From positions 1-47,434 of the forward strand of contig CADEGS010000011.1 in the NCBI GenBank assembly GCA_902826945.1: a DNA stretch of 47,434 nucleotides, in the 5' to 3' direction. This document shows positions 14,486 through 23,275 of the stretch, in pieces. Source of the DNA: an uncultured bacterium. GTDB lineage: Bacteria > Planctomycetota > UBA1135 > GCA-002686595. The notes beneath the pieces were generated by a model, which saw nothing but the letters and a program-made list of their open reading frames with translations, did no database searches and was not told the DNA's origin. The position numbers and the translations under genes were made by a program. How positions within the stretch are numbered: position 1 is the first letter of the stretch; each line of letters starts with the position of its first letter.

Positions 14486-15871
14486 ATGCCGCCGAAGAAG
14501 GCCCCGAGGCGCAACCCGCGAACGGATCCCGGCTCCAACGGGTCTGCACCGCGTGATTCGGGCGGAAAGTTCCTGCCCGGCACCCCCTCCTCGAGCCAGG
14601 GAGCGACGAGCACGTTGCCTCCGGGCTTCTCGCTGGCCAAGCCTCCGGTCGTTGAGCGCCCGCGGCTGCCCGCCGGCTCGCACGTCGTCTCGGGCGGGCA
14701 CGAGAACCAAGAGCCCTTCCGGGCCAGGGCGAGCGACGAGGGTGCGCAGACCCCGGAGGCGGGCGCCGCTCGCGAGCGCGGAGACGCGGTGCTGACGGAG
14801 CTCTTCCAGAAGTACGAGGGCGGTCCGGACGGTGCAGGGCTCGCGGGATCCGGCAACTCCGCTCCGTCCTCGAACGGTCGCCCCTACGGGGACTACCAGC
14901 ACGGAGAGCTGCCGCCCGCGGAGCGTCAGCAGCAGACCACGGTCGAGGAGGATGGTGAGCTGGCGTCGGACGACGCCGCGCTCCTGCTCGAACCGATCAT
15001 CATGCCCGGGAGCGATCCGGCAGGCGCCGGCACGCCGCTCTCGGACTACCCCGACTCGTTTCAGGATCCGGACTCGCTCCCGCTCAACGCGGAAGTGATG
15101 GCCCGGCACGCCCTGCTGCGCTCGGGTTTCTTGCCGTCGGAAGTCGACGCGATGGATCCGGACGACCTCGTTCAGCGAGGGATGGCCCGGCACGAAGCGT
15201 TGGCTCGAGACGACGACGCCCGTCGTCGTCTTCGTCTTGGCGAGCCCCCGGCCGCCTCGGGTGCGCCTCAGGTGTCCTCGGATCCGGCACAGGCCGGCAC
15301 GCCCGAGGAGCAACTGAACGCGCTGCTCGAGCCGCTGATGGAGCCGCTGGGCGAGGAGGGCGTGGGCGCCGTGAGGAAGGTGCTCGACCTGATCGTGAAG
15401 CCCCTTCGTGACGAGGTCGCATCGCTCAAGAGCGGCGCGCAGCGTGACACGAAAGCGCGGATCGAGCAGCTCGTGGCCAACTCGCGGAAGAGGTGGGTGG
15501 AGCGTTTCCCCCAGCTCAAGAACGGCAGGATCGCCGGGCAAGTTCAGGCCCGCATGGCCTTCCTCGCCAAGGACCCGACCTTCATGGTGAAGGGGCTCCC
15601 CGATCAGGAGATCGCGGACCGCATCATGCTCTCGGCGTGCCTTGGCTTCGGCCTGCAAGACGCTGGACGCTCGCGCAAGACTGCCGCCGCCCAAGAAACC
15701 CGCCGCAGGAAGGCCGCAGGAACGCAGCCAGTGACCCGAGTCCAGAAGGGCTCGCAGGCCCAGGAGTTCACCGACGAGGATCGCCAGCGAGGCATCTTCG
15801 ATCGGCTGATGACTGGCGACCTGGCTGGCGCGCGCGACTTCGGCGTCCGGACGGCCGAGCGGCGCTGGTAA
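14486..15871 (+). CDS. Scaffolding protein (probable)
   Basis: This 461-residue protein lies directly before the major capsid gene. The first 200 residues are low-complexity and rich in Pro, Gly and Ser; the rest is acidic and helical, with EEQLNALLEPLMEPLGEEG and a C-terminal basic helical end. Low complexity, helical charge and position are the usual marks of a phage scaffold, which directs capsid assembly and then exits. No protease motif is seen. Confidence 0.7.
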   Translation: MPPKKAPRRNPRTDPGSNGSAPRDSGGKFLPGTPSSSQGATSTLPPGFSLAKPPVVERPRLPAGSHVVSGGHENQEPFRARASDEGAQTPEAGAARERGDAVLTELFQKYEGGPDGAGLAGSGNSAPSSNGRPYGDYQHGELPPAERQQQTTVEEDGELASDDAALLLEPIIMPGSDPAGAGTPLSDYPDSFQDPDSLPLNAEVMARHALLRSGFLPSEVDAMDPDDLVQRGMARHEALARDDDARRRLRLGEPPAASGAPQVSSDPAQAGTPEEQLNALLEPLMEPLGEEGVGAVRKVLDLIVKPLRDEVASLKSGAQRDTKARIEQLVANSRKRWVERFPQLKNGRIAGQVQARMAFLAKDPTFMVKGLPDQEIADRIMLSACLGFGLQDAGRSRKTAAAQETRRRKAAGTQPVTRVQKGSQAQEFTDEDRQRGIFDRLMTGDLAGARDFGVRTAERRW

Positions 15872-15889
15872 GGCGCCAGGAGTCCTTTC

Positions 15890-17164
15890 ATGACGAGCGT
15901 CGGTGGGGGCGTTGCCCTCAATCTGTTCACGGAGTTCGTGAACATCACCGGACCGACCTACCTCACGCGCCCGCGCGAGGTGGTCAACGATGCCCAGAAG
16001 ACCAACTACGGCACCCTCGGCTACATGCTTCGTGGCCAGGGGATGGCCGACGTCCTCCAGGGCGGCGCGGATATCCGCGACTACATCTACCTGGCTGCGG
16101 TGCGCCGCGCGCGCTCCTACAAGCCGAACCAGCGCCAGACGTACAACAACCCGCAGACGGGAACGACCTGGCGCATCGACTGGCGCTTCTTCCTGACCGA
16201 CATGGTCTGGACGGACGAGGAGATCATCCTCAACGCCGGCGGGAACATGAGCCGCGAGGCCAAGTTCCAAGCCTACAAGGACCTGTACTGGCGCAAGCAG
16301 CAGGACCTCTACACCGACCAGATGAACTTCTTCGAGGAGCTCTTCTGGGCCGCGCCCAACAACGCCCAAATGGAGTCGGCGAGCGGGCAGGAAATGTTCT
16401 CGATCCCGTGCTTCATCCACGAGAACGACCTTCAGGGGACCGCGGGCGGCGTTCAAACCGCCGAGCACCCGCTCGAGTACCTCGGTGGTGCGGCCGTGAC
16501 CTGGAGCACGATCGCGGGCATCAACCCGGACGTCGCCGACGGCGGCGAGAACTGGGCCAACATCGTCGTCCAGTACGGCGGGACCACCACCACCGCGCCC
16601 GCGGGCTTCCTGCCCGGGTCGCAGAACAACATCCTCTATTCGCTCGACGTGGCCTACGGCGCGACCGACTTCCGGCCGCCGCCCATGTTCCAGGAGTACT
16701 TCGAGAACCCGCAGCACCAGCAGCGGCCCGGGCCCTTCATCGCCTGCTCGCTGATCGGCAAGAGCCGGCTGATGTTCGTGTACCGGGAGTCGAAGGACGT
16801 CTGGATCGACGCGAAGGACCCGTTCTTCAACCCGACGTACGCGGGCGCCCCGATCGTCTACATCGCGCAGCTCGACACGGCGGCGATCTACGACAACGAC
16901 AACCAGACCGCCCTCGTCACCGAAATCACCGCCGCTGGCGGTGGTGCCGCGAGCGCCGAGAAGATCGGTCCACGCTACTACGGCATCCAGCCGCAGTACC
17001 TCCGTCCGGTGTTCCACACCGACCGCTATTTCACCTCGCTCGGGGTGATGACGGACGTGGACCAGCCGACGACCCACGTGATGCCGGTGAACACCTACGC
17101 CAACTTGGCGCCGCGTTCGCGCAACCGGCACTTCCTCCTCTCCCCGCGGATCGACCACGTCTAG
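15890..17164 (+). CDS. Major capsid protein
   Basis: This 424-residue protein starts at ATG 15890 with AGGAG about 8 bases upstream, the clearest ribosome-binding site of the head operon. Its size, its place after the scaffold and a mixed beta-rich composition, including WRIDWRFFLTDMVWTDEEI and RDYIYLAAVRRARSY, fit an HK97-fold major capsid protein. It contains no signal or membrane segment. The fold is inferred from context rather than from a diagnostic motif. Confidence 0.75.
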   Translation: MTSVGGGVALNLFTEFVNITGPTYLTRPREVVNDAQKTNYGTLGYMLRGQGMADVLQGGADIRDYIYLAAVRRARSYKPNQRQTYNNPQTGTTWRIDWRFFLTDMVWTDEEIILNAGGNMSREAKFQAYKDLYWRKQQDLYTDQMNFFEELFWAAPNNAQMESASGQEMFSIPCFIHENDLQGTAGGVQTAEHPLEYLGGAAVTWSTIAGINPDVADGGENWANIVVQYGGTTTTAPAGFLPGSQNNILYSLDVAYGATDFRPPPMFQEYFENPQHQQRPGPFIACSLIGKSRLMFVYRESKDVWIDAKDPFFNPTYAGAPIVYIAQLDTAAIYDNDNQTALVTEITAAGGGAASAEKIGPRYYGIQPQYLRPVFHTDRYFTSLGVMTDVDQPTTHVMPVNTYANLAPRSRNRHFLLSPRIDHV

Positions 17165-17173
17165 GAGCTGCCC

Positions 17174-17674
17174 ATGTTCGGAACCAACATGCACGCTCCG
17201 ATCGGGCTTCAGCCCCCGTCGGAGAACCCCGTCCCGGTCTTTGTCCGGGGCGCCGCGATGGCTGTCGGCGACGTGCTCGCCTTCGATCTCGTGCGGGCCG
17301 ATGCCGCGGTCACCAACCTCACCCCGGGCGATCCCGCCTCGGGGTGGGCGAACGTGCGCGCGCCGACGGCGGCCGAGGTGCTCGGCAACGACCCGACGAT
17401 CTTCTGCGTCTGCACCGAGGCGGCCGCCGACGACGGAAAGGGTCGCGTCCTCTGCCTCGGCTACATCGACGCCTTCGTGATCGCCGCGGCGGGCTCGCTT
17501 GCCATCGGCACCGACCTCGTCGTCACGACTGCCAAGAACTTCGATGTCGTCGAGGCGGCCGGGGAGACGATCGCCGCGATCGGCAACCAGGTTGTGACGA
17601 CCCCGACGACGAGGACGCTCGGCAACTGCTACGTCTTCGGCTACGTCGGCATGTACAAGACCGTGGCGGCCTGA
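17174..17674 (+). CDS. Head decoration-like protein
   Basis: This 166-residue protein follows the capsid gene by 9 bases, with GGAG upstream. It is a small beta-rich protein with GSLAIGTDLVVTTAKNFDVV and GETIAAIGNQVVTTPT, resembling capsid-decorating proteins of the lambda gpD or DUF2190 type. It would bind the outside of the head and stabilise it. A strong hairpin follows, so the head operon may end here. Confidence 0.6.
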   Translation: MFGTNMHAPIGLQPPSENPVPVFVRGAAMAVGDVLAFDLVRADAAVTNLTPGDPASGWANVRAPTAAEVLGNDPTIFCVCTEAAADDGKGRVLCLGYIDAFVIAAAGSLAIGTDLVVTTAKNFDVVEAAGETIAAIGNQVVTTPTTRTLGNCYVFGYVGMYKTVAA

Positions 17675-17694
17675 TCCTTCTCACCATCAAGCCA

Positions 17695-17731
17695 GGAGCC
17701 CGTCCCCGCCCGCCGGGGGCGGGCTCCGTTT
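17695..17731 (+). terminator. GC-rich hairpin with short T run after head genes
   Basis: GGAGCCCG with a following GC arm (17695-17707) pairs with CGGGGGCGGGCTCC (17714-17727), one wobble pair, then GTTTCC. It lies in the 73-base gap between the decoration-like and tail adaptor genes, where a transcript of abundant head proteins would be expected to taper. Confidence 0.65.
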
Positions 17732-17747
17732 CCACCCAGAGAGCCCC

Positions 17748-18713
17748 ATGACCCTCGCCGCCGCCGACATCGAGAGCTACCTCGACTTCAACATCGGGGA
17801 CGGCATCCCGTCGCAAGTCGGGCTCCTCAACCTCGTGAACCAGGCGGGGACCTACCTCTGCAACATGCACCGCTGGCGCTGGCTTCAGCAGCGCCCGATG
17901 CACCTGAGCCTGCGCGCGCTGGTGACCATCAGCGGCGCGACCGTGAGCGGCACGACCCTCACCGTGGCGAACGACGAGCTCGACAACTACAGCCGGGTCA
18001 TTGGCGACCGCGTCAAGATCCCGACTGGCTCGAGCTCCACGCCCGGCTTCTACGAGATCCTCGCGCACTCGGGCGACGCGCTGACCTTGCGCTCCGCGCC
18101 CGGCGATTCCGTCGGCGACGTGGGCGGCACGATCGACACCAACACGGTCGCGCTGCCGAGCGACTTCAAGGGCTTCGTCCCGGCCGGCTCGATCGAGGAC
18201 AGCGACGCCGTGGTCCGCGGGGTCACCTTCGTCACGCCGACCTACCTGAACCAGCTCCGCAGCACCGCGCTCGAGGGCGGCACCGACGGGCGGATCTACG
18301 CCTGCCTCGGCTTCGCCGGCCCGACCCCGGCGCCGGCCGCTGAGCCGCGCACGCTCATCCTCGAGATCGCGCCGACCCCGACGACCAACTCCGCCAACGC
18401 CCTCACGGGCTTCTACAACGCCAAGTGGCAGCGGGCTACGGACGTCTTCCAGGTGCTCTTCCTGCCCGAGGAGCTCGAGGGCCCCTTCATCACGCTGTGC
18501 GAGCACTACGCCCGCGGCCGGCTCGAGTCGGACGAGGAGGGCCTCGGCCGCCGTCTGGCGGCGTTCGAGGCCGATCCCGACCTGATCGCGGCGAAGCGCT
18601 GGGACGGGGGCGCGCAGGCGTCCTACGGCCTGATGCGCGGGGGTGCCGCTCAGCAGGTGCGCGGGCGCCACCTTTCCGTCTGGCCCGGCTTCACCGTGAA
18701 CGACCCAGCATGA
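17748..18713 (+). CDS. Tail adaptor / head-tail connector protein
   Basis: This 321-residue protein starts at ATG 17748. Its opening, LAAADIESYLDFNIGDGIPSQ, and the central beta-rich region with RVKIP, SGDALTLRSAPG and a helical end (ITLCEHYARGRLESDE) fit the podovirus adaptor (T7 gp11-like) that joins portal to nozzle. Identity is inferred from position and composition. Its stop overlaps the start of the nozzle gene. Confidence 0.6.
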   Translation: MTLAAADIESYLDFNIGDGIPSQVGLLNLVNQAGTYLCNMHRWRWLQQRPMHLSLRALVTISGATVSGTTLTVANDELDNYSRVIGDRVKIPTGSSSTPGFYEILAHSGDALTLRSAPGDSVGDVGGTIDTNTVALPSDFKGFVPAGSIEDSDAVVRGVTFVTPTYLNQLRSTALEGGTDGRIYACLGFAGPTPAPAAEPRTLILEIAPTPTTNSANALTGFYNAKWQRATDVFQVLFLPEELEGPFITLCEHYARGRLESDEEGLGRRLAAFEADPDLIAAKRWDGGAQASYGLMRGGAAQQVRGRHLSVWPGFTVNDPA

Positions 18714-21670
18714 TGATCCATCACCTCCTCGTCGCCGCACTTCTCAGCCAACAAGAGCCAATCATGCGAGTTCCGATCGTGTGGCCCCACAAGGGGATCT
18801 CGGAGCGCTACGGCTTCACGCAGCAGCCGCCCCTCAGCGCCCGCGCAGGCCAGAACGTCGTCAACATGACGCCCGCCAGCGGACGCCTCCGCGGCGGGCA
18901 GCGTGCGGGGCTCGAGCGCTACATCGACGCCCAGGTCAACGGTGCGAATCCGCCGCTCGACCTGGGCATTGTGGTTGGCGACGACCGACTGACCACCTAC
19001 GCGGAGCTCGACGAAGACGACTTCGAGCACATCTGGCGCAAGCCCGAGCCGTCGCTCTCGACCACCCAACTCCTTCAGGACCAGGTCGTCGACACCTCGG
19101 GTCGGGTCTACGTCGCCGACCGCAAGGGCTTCCACGTCTACTCGCCAGACAGTGGGGACATTCTCGACACCGTGATTGCCGAGTCGGCCGACATCAACTT
19201 CAGCACGATCGAGGTCGACGCCTTCTTCAACGTCTACTACTGCGCGCTGCGCTCGACCGCCTCGAACAGCCGGATCTACAAGTACCGGCCGCTGGTGACC
19301 GGCGGCTACAAGCTCGATTGGGAGCTCGCCGTCCGGATGCAGACCACTGGGCTCGGTGCGGGGGCCACGATCGGCACCGTCACGACGCCCGCGAAGATGG
19401 AGCTCGTCGGCGGCTCGCTCTGGGTCCTCGGGCTCGACAACAGCTCGGGCGAGGCCGAGGTGCACCGCTACGACAATCCTGCATCGAGCGCGGCCCCCTC
19501 CGGCCCTTCGGTCGCATACGGAGTCCCCGGAGGATCCAACTGGCTCGCCATCCGGCCGACGGACGGGGATGCGCTGGTCGCTTCGGACAGCGGCGTTGTC
19601 ACGCGCTACGACCAGGACGGGAACCAAATCTGGCAGGTGACGCTCACCGACGACATCGAGCTCGTGCTGCTCGACTCGAGCCAGAACTTCTACGCGGTCG
19701 AGGGCTCCGGAGGCGGCACGACGATCACGGTCTACTACTACTTGGACGACGGCTCCTCGAGTCCGATCCAGAAGTGGAGCTCAACCCCGATCTCGGGCGT
19801 GGTGTCCAACCTGTTCTCGTCGACCGGCATGGGCCGCGGCGTGGTCGACCAGAACGACACGCTCTACGTTCCGATCTCGTCAAACACATCGCTCGTCGCC
19901 GCCTACGCGGTCGACGGGGCGCTGATCTTTTCCTGGCCGGACGACACGGTCACCTCAAGCGGTTTCATGGCGGCGGTCGGCGTGCCCCCCACGCTTCCGG
20001 ACTACGGATCCGACCCGGTGCGGCTGGCGGAGTTCCTCTACTACGCTCAGTCCTCGCTCGGCAACCACGCGATCACGTCCTCTACGGACACCGCCCCGAT
20101 CGTTCTCACGGTCGCGGACGACCTGACGAGCTGGATCCAGACGGGCGACACGATCGCGGTCTTCAACCACCTCACCAACACCAATGCCAACGGGTTTCAG
20201 GGCGTTGGGGCGATCACGTCGTCGACCATCGAGCTCGCCGGCTCGACCGCCACTGGCGGTGGCGCGGGCAGCGGCGGCACCCTTCAGCTCCAGGGCGCGA
20301 TCGGCAAGATGCGGATGGTGTCGGCCACGCCCCTGAGCGGATCGACCCGTACCGCCAAGGTGCTCGCCGTCGCGGGCGGCGCCATCAAGGTCGCCAACCC
20401 TTCGGGCGGCACCTGGGACGACCCCTCCGGCGGCGGGAGCTCAAGCGCCTCTCCTGCGCTCTCCGCAGCGAGCGAGTACGTCAGCTCGGTCGACATTTTC
20501 AGCCAGCGCTTCTTCACCGACGGGGTTGGCTACGCGGTCTACGACCTGGCGACCGATACCGTGCTTCCCTACAAGGCGACGAAGGGCTCGATCGAGCCGC
20601 GCTGCAAGCTGATCGCGGCCTGGAACGGGCGCCTCGTGGTCGCGCGCTCGCCGGACGACCCGCACGGGTGGTTCATGTCGCGGTCCGGCGATCCCTACGA
20701 CTACGAATACTTCCCGCGCACCGGTGAGGTCGACCCGACCACAGCCGCGGCGGGCTTCAACACCGACGCGGGCCGCGTGCCGGACATCATCAACGGCCTG
20801 ATCCCCTGGAACGACCAGCTCCTCTTCTTCATGGGGGATCGCTCGGTCTGGCGCATGACGGGCGACCCGATGGACAACGGCCGGATCGACAACGTCTCGC
20901 AGACGATCGGGATGGCCTTCGGCAGCGCGTGGGCGCGCGACGCGCGCGGCCTGATCTACTTCTTCTCGAGCGAGGCCGGCGTGTACCGCATGGCCCCGAA
21001 CTCCGCCCCTGAGCGGATCTCCGTGGGCTGGATCGAGGAGCGGCTGCGCGACGTCAATCTGACCGCCCGCTTCGCCAAGCTCTCGTGGAACTACGTCCGC
21101 GACGGGCTCGACATCTTCATCACGGCGCGCGACGGCGCGGGCGGCACGCGGCAGGAGCACTACTTCTGGGAGGGCCTAACGGGCTCCTGGTGGCCCGTGA
21201 CCTACGCGACCACGGACCTCGAGCCGACCGCCGTAATGGTTCTCGACGGCGACGCCCCGGAGGACCGAGTCCGGCTCACGGCCCACGAGGATGGGTACGT
21301 GCGCACCCAGGCCGACGACTCGCGGGACGACGACGGAATCGCCATTCACTCGTACGTCATCATGGGGCCTTTCACCCTGCCCAGTGCGGAACGGGCGCTG
21401 CGGCTCTTGCACGCGCAGATCACGCTCGCCACCGAGCTCCCCGGGGGCGCGTACTGGAAGCTCTACGCGACCGACCGCGCCGACGTGCTCGGCCCTCCCG
21501 TTCGGCAGGGCCACCTGTCGCCCGGGCGCAGCCCGCGCATCCAGGAAATGCGCTGCAAGGGGCAGTACTTCTTCCTCGAGCTCGGCAACAGCGCGCCCGG
21601 CTGCTCGTGGGCCTTTGAGGACGGGCTGCTCAACTTCGCGGGGGCCGGAAGGACGCGCTCCGACTACTGA
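18710..21670 (+). CDS. Tail nozzle-like protein (T7 gp12 type)
   Basis: This 986-residue beta-rich protein starts at ATG 18710, overlapping the adaptor stop (an in-frame ATG at 18764 is an alternative start). It contains repeated Ser/Thr/Gly strands and YEYFPRTGEVDPTTAAAGF, FFMGDRSVWRMTGDP and QEHYFWEGLTGSWWPV, features shared with podovirus tail tubular B proteins. These form the hexameric tail nozzle. The start MMIHHLLVAALLS is hydrophobic, possibly only by chance. Confidence 0.7.
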   Translation: MMIHHLLVAALLSQQEPIMRVPIVWPHKGISERYGFTQQPPLSARAGQNVVNMTPASGRLRGGQRAGLERYIDAQVNGANPPLDLGIVVGDDRLTTYAELDEDDFEHIWRKPEPSLSTTQLLQDQVVDTSGRVYVADRKGFHVYSPDSGDILDTVIAESADINFSTIEVDAFFNVYYCALRSTASNSRIYKYRPLVTGGYKLDWELAVRMQTTGLGAGATIGTVTTPAKMELVGGSLWVLGLDNSSGEAEVHRYDNPASSAAPSGPSVAYGVPGGSNWLAIRPTDGDALVASDSGVVTRYDQDGNQIWQVTLTDDIELVLLDSSQNFYAVEGSGGGTTITVYYYLDDGSSSPIQKWSSTPISGVVSNLFSSTGMGRGVVDQNDTLYVPISSNTSLVAAYAVDGALIFSWPDDTVTSSGFMAAVGVPPTLPDYGSDPVRLAEFLYYAQSSLGNHAITSSTDTAPIVLTVADDLTSWIQTGDTIAVFNHLTNTNANGFQGVGAITSSTIELAGSTATGGGAGSGGTLQLQGAIGKMRMVSATPLSGSTRTAKVLAVAGGAIKVANPSGGTWDDPSGGGSSSASPALSAASEYVSSVDIFSQRFFTDGVGYAVYDLATDTVLPYKATKGSIEPRCKLIAAWNGRLVVARSPDDPHGWFMSRSGDPYDYEYFPRTGEVDPTTAAAGFNTDAGRVPDIINGLIPWNDQLLFFMGDRSVWRMTGDPMDNGRIDNVSQTIGMAFGSAWARDARGLIYFFSSEAGVYRMAPNSAPERISVGWIEERLRDVNLTARFAKLSWNYVRDGLDIFITARDGAGGTRQEHYFWEGLTGSWWPVTYATTDLEPTAVMVLDGDAPEDRVRLTAHEDGYVRTQADDSRDDDGIAIHSYVIMGPFTLPSAERALRLLHAQITLATELPGGAYWKLYATDRADVLGPPVRQGHLSPGRSPRIQEMRCKGQYFFLELGNSAPGCSWAFEDGLLNFAGAGRTRSDY

Positions 21671-22116
21671 TGGCCCAGCGCTCGAATCGTCGCATCGGAC
21701 GCCGCGGCGTCGGCCGGCCGAACCAGAGCCTCGGGGCCCAGGATCCGACGATCCTGCGGACCCTCGGGGCTGATCGCGGCGGCAACTACGACTTCCCGAT
21801 CCGGGTCCGAGCCGAGCGCGGCCGGGCGGGCGTCGTCGAGCTGGTGCACACGGGCGACGTCGACGAAGAGGTCGGCCTGGTCGTGGTGCGCCGCTTCGCC
21901 ATGAACGTCGGCGACGGCTCGGCGACCGTCTTTGACGTGCCGCACGGCCTCGGCACGATGGACCTGGTCGGGGTGGTCGTGTACGAGGTCAGCTCGGGAG
22001 ACTTCTACGACGTGAGCGCCCTGACCGTCACGGCCATCGGCCCGAGCACCTTGCGGATCGACTTCGGCGGAACGACCCCGACGCTCAACCAGTACCGCGT
22101 GGTGGTGACGGGATGA
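21670..22116 (+). CDS. Structural protein of the tail region
   Basis: This 148-residue protein starts at ATG 21670. An Arg-rich start (RSNRRIGRRGVGRP) is followed by a beta-rich domain with FAMNVGDGSATVFDVPHGL and DLVGVVVYEVSSG, similar to small phage fibre or baseplate domains. It is flanked by the nozzle and a GNAT gene. It is probably a virion component; no sharper assignment is possible. Confidence 0.5.
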   Translation: MAQRSNRRIGRRGVGRPNQSLGAQDPTILRTLGADRGGNYDFPIRVRAERGRAGVVELVHTGDVDEEVGLVVVRRFAMNVGDGSATVFDVPHGLGTMDLVGVVVYEVSSGDFYDVSALTVTAIGPSTLRIDFGGTTPTLNQYRVVVTG

Positions 22117-22559
22117 TCCGCCGAGCCAAGACGTCCGAGGAGGTTCGCGCGCTGCTGCCGCTGGCGCGCGCGTTCACGTCGCGGCCCGAGGTGGTCGCCG
22201 GTCTCGACGAGGAGATGTGGGTCAAGCTCTGGTCGCTTCGTGTGTGCGACGAGAAGGCCGCGATCTTCTACGAGGAAGGTCCGGACGGACCGATCGGGAC
22301 GATCGCCGGGATGCTCGGCCACAGCGCCCTCGATGGGGTGATGGAGGCTCAGGAGTCGTTCTGGTTCGTCGACCCGAACCATCGCGGCAACGGTCTCATG
22401 CTGCTCGACCACTACGAGGGTTGGGCCAGGGCGATGGGCGCGCGCCGGCTTTGGATGATGCGCCTCGACGGCCTTCGAGAGCGAGCTCTCGACGGGCTCT
22501 ACCTGCGCCGCGGCTACCGGCCGACCGAGCGCGTGTTTTGCATGGAGGTTTCGCCGTGA
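22113..22559 (+). CDS. GNAT-family N-acetyltransferase
   Basis: This 148-residue protein starts at ATG 22113, overlapping the previous stop. It has the GNAT layout: an acidic-aromatic first half, SFWFVDPNHRGNGLMLLDHY (RGNG for the acetyl-CoA pyrophosphate loop), RLWMMRL and LYLRRGYRPTE. It would transfer an acetyl group from acetyl-CoA to an amine. Phages often carry such enzymes among tail genes, with unknown acceptors. Confidence 0.8.
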   Translation: MIRRAKTSEEVRALLPLARAFTSRPEVVAGLDEEMWVKLWSLRVCDEKAAIFYEEGPDGPIGTIAGMLGHSALDGVMEAQESFWFVDPNHRGNGLMLLDHYEGWARAMGARRLWMMRLDGLRERALDGLYLRRGYRPTERVFCMEVSP

Positions 22560-23272
22560 GCGAGTTCGTCAAGGATGTCTTGGATCCCCTCGACCTCTTT
22601 GGTAGCGACGCCGCCAAAGAGGCGCAGGGCAAGAACGAGAAGAACGTCCAGGGCGGCTTGAAGGCCATTCGGTCTGGCTACGGCCAGGCGCTCGACGTGA
22701 CGCGATCGGGGCTCTCCTCGATCCTCTCCGACATCGAGGGCCTCGGTGAGTCCAGTCGGCAGGGCGCTCGCGACGCCTACGACCAGTCGGTCGGCGGCTA
22801 CCGCCAGACCGCGCTGGGGCGCGGGCTCTCGAGCTCGACGGTCGCCGAGAGCTACACGCAGGGCGCGCGCTCGAGGCTCGTGAGTGACTTGGCCTCGATC
22901 AACGAGGGGCTCTCGCGGCTGCGATCGGACGTGCGCTTCCAGGGGCTCGGCCTCGAGACCGGGCTCTTGACCGGACAGGCCAACGCCGAAGCCGGGTTCC
23001 GCTCGGGGAACCAGTACGTCGCTCCGCCGAGCTTCCTCCAGCAGCTTGGCGGCGCGGGGGGGGTGGCGAGCGCGCTGGCTGCCTTCAGCGACGCGCGCCT
23101 CAAGCGCGGCTTGCGTCCGGTCGGTCGTGTCGGGCGCCACACCCTGTACGAGTGGACGTGGCCGAGCGGCGCCCCCGGTCGCGGGGTGCTGGCGCAGGAG
23201 GTCGAGCGCTGCCAGCCGGAGGCGGTCTCGTTCGTTGGCGGGTTCCGGGTCGTCAACTACGGGGAGCTGTAG
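22556..23272 (+). CDS. Internal virion/tail protein with S74-type chaperone end
   Basis: GTG 22556 (GTGA overlap) opens a 238-residue protein. The first 170 residues are helical and Ser/Gly-rich (SGYGQALDVTRSGLSSILSD). The C-terminus, SDARLKRGLRPVGRVGRHTLYEW with VLAQEVER, matches the intramolecular chaperone of endosialidase (peptidase S74). This domain trims itself off after helping trimerisation. Its presence on a short helical protein rather than a fibre is somewhat unusual. Confidence 0.7.
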   Translation: MSEFVKDVLDPLDLFGSDAAKEAQGKNEKNVQGGLKAIRSGYGQALDVTRSGLSSILSDIEGLGESSRQGARDAYDQSVGGYRQTALGRGLSSSTVAESYTQGARSRLVSDLASINEGLSRLRSDVRFQGLGLETGLLTGQANAEAGFRSGNQYVAPPSFLQQLGGAGGVASALAAFSDARLKRGLRPVGRVGRHTLYEWTWPSGAPGRGVLAQEVERCQPEAVSFVGGFRVVNYGEL

Positions 23273-23275
23273 CAG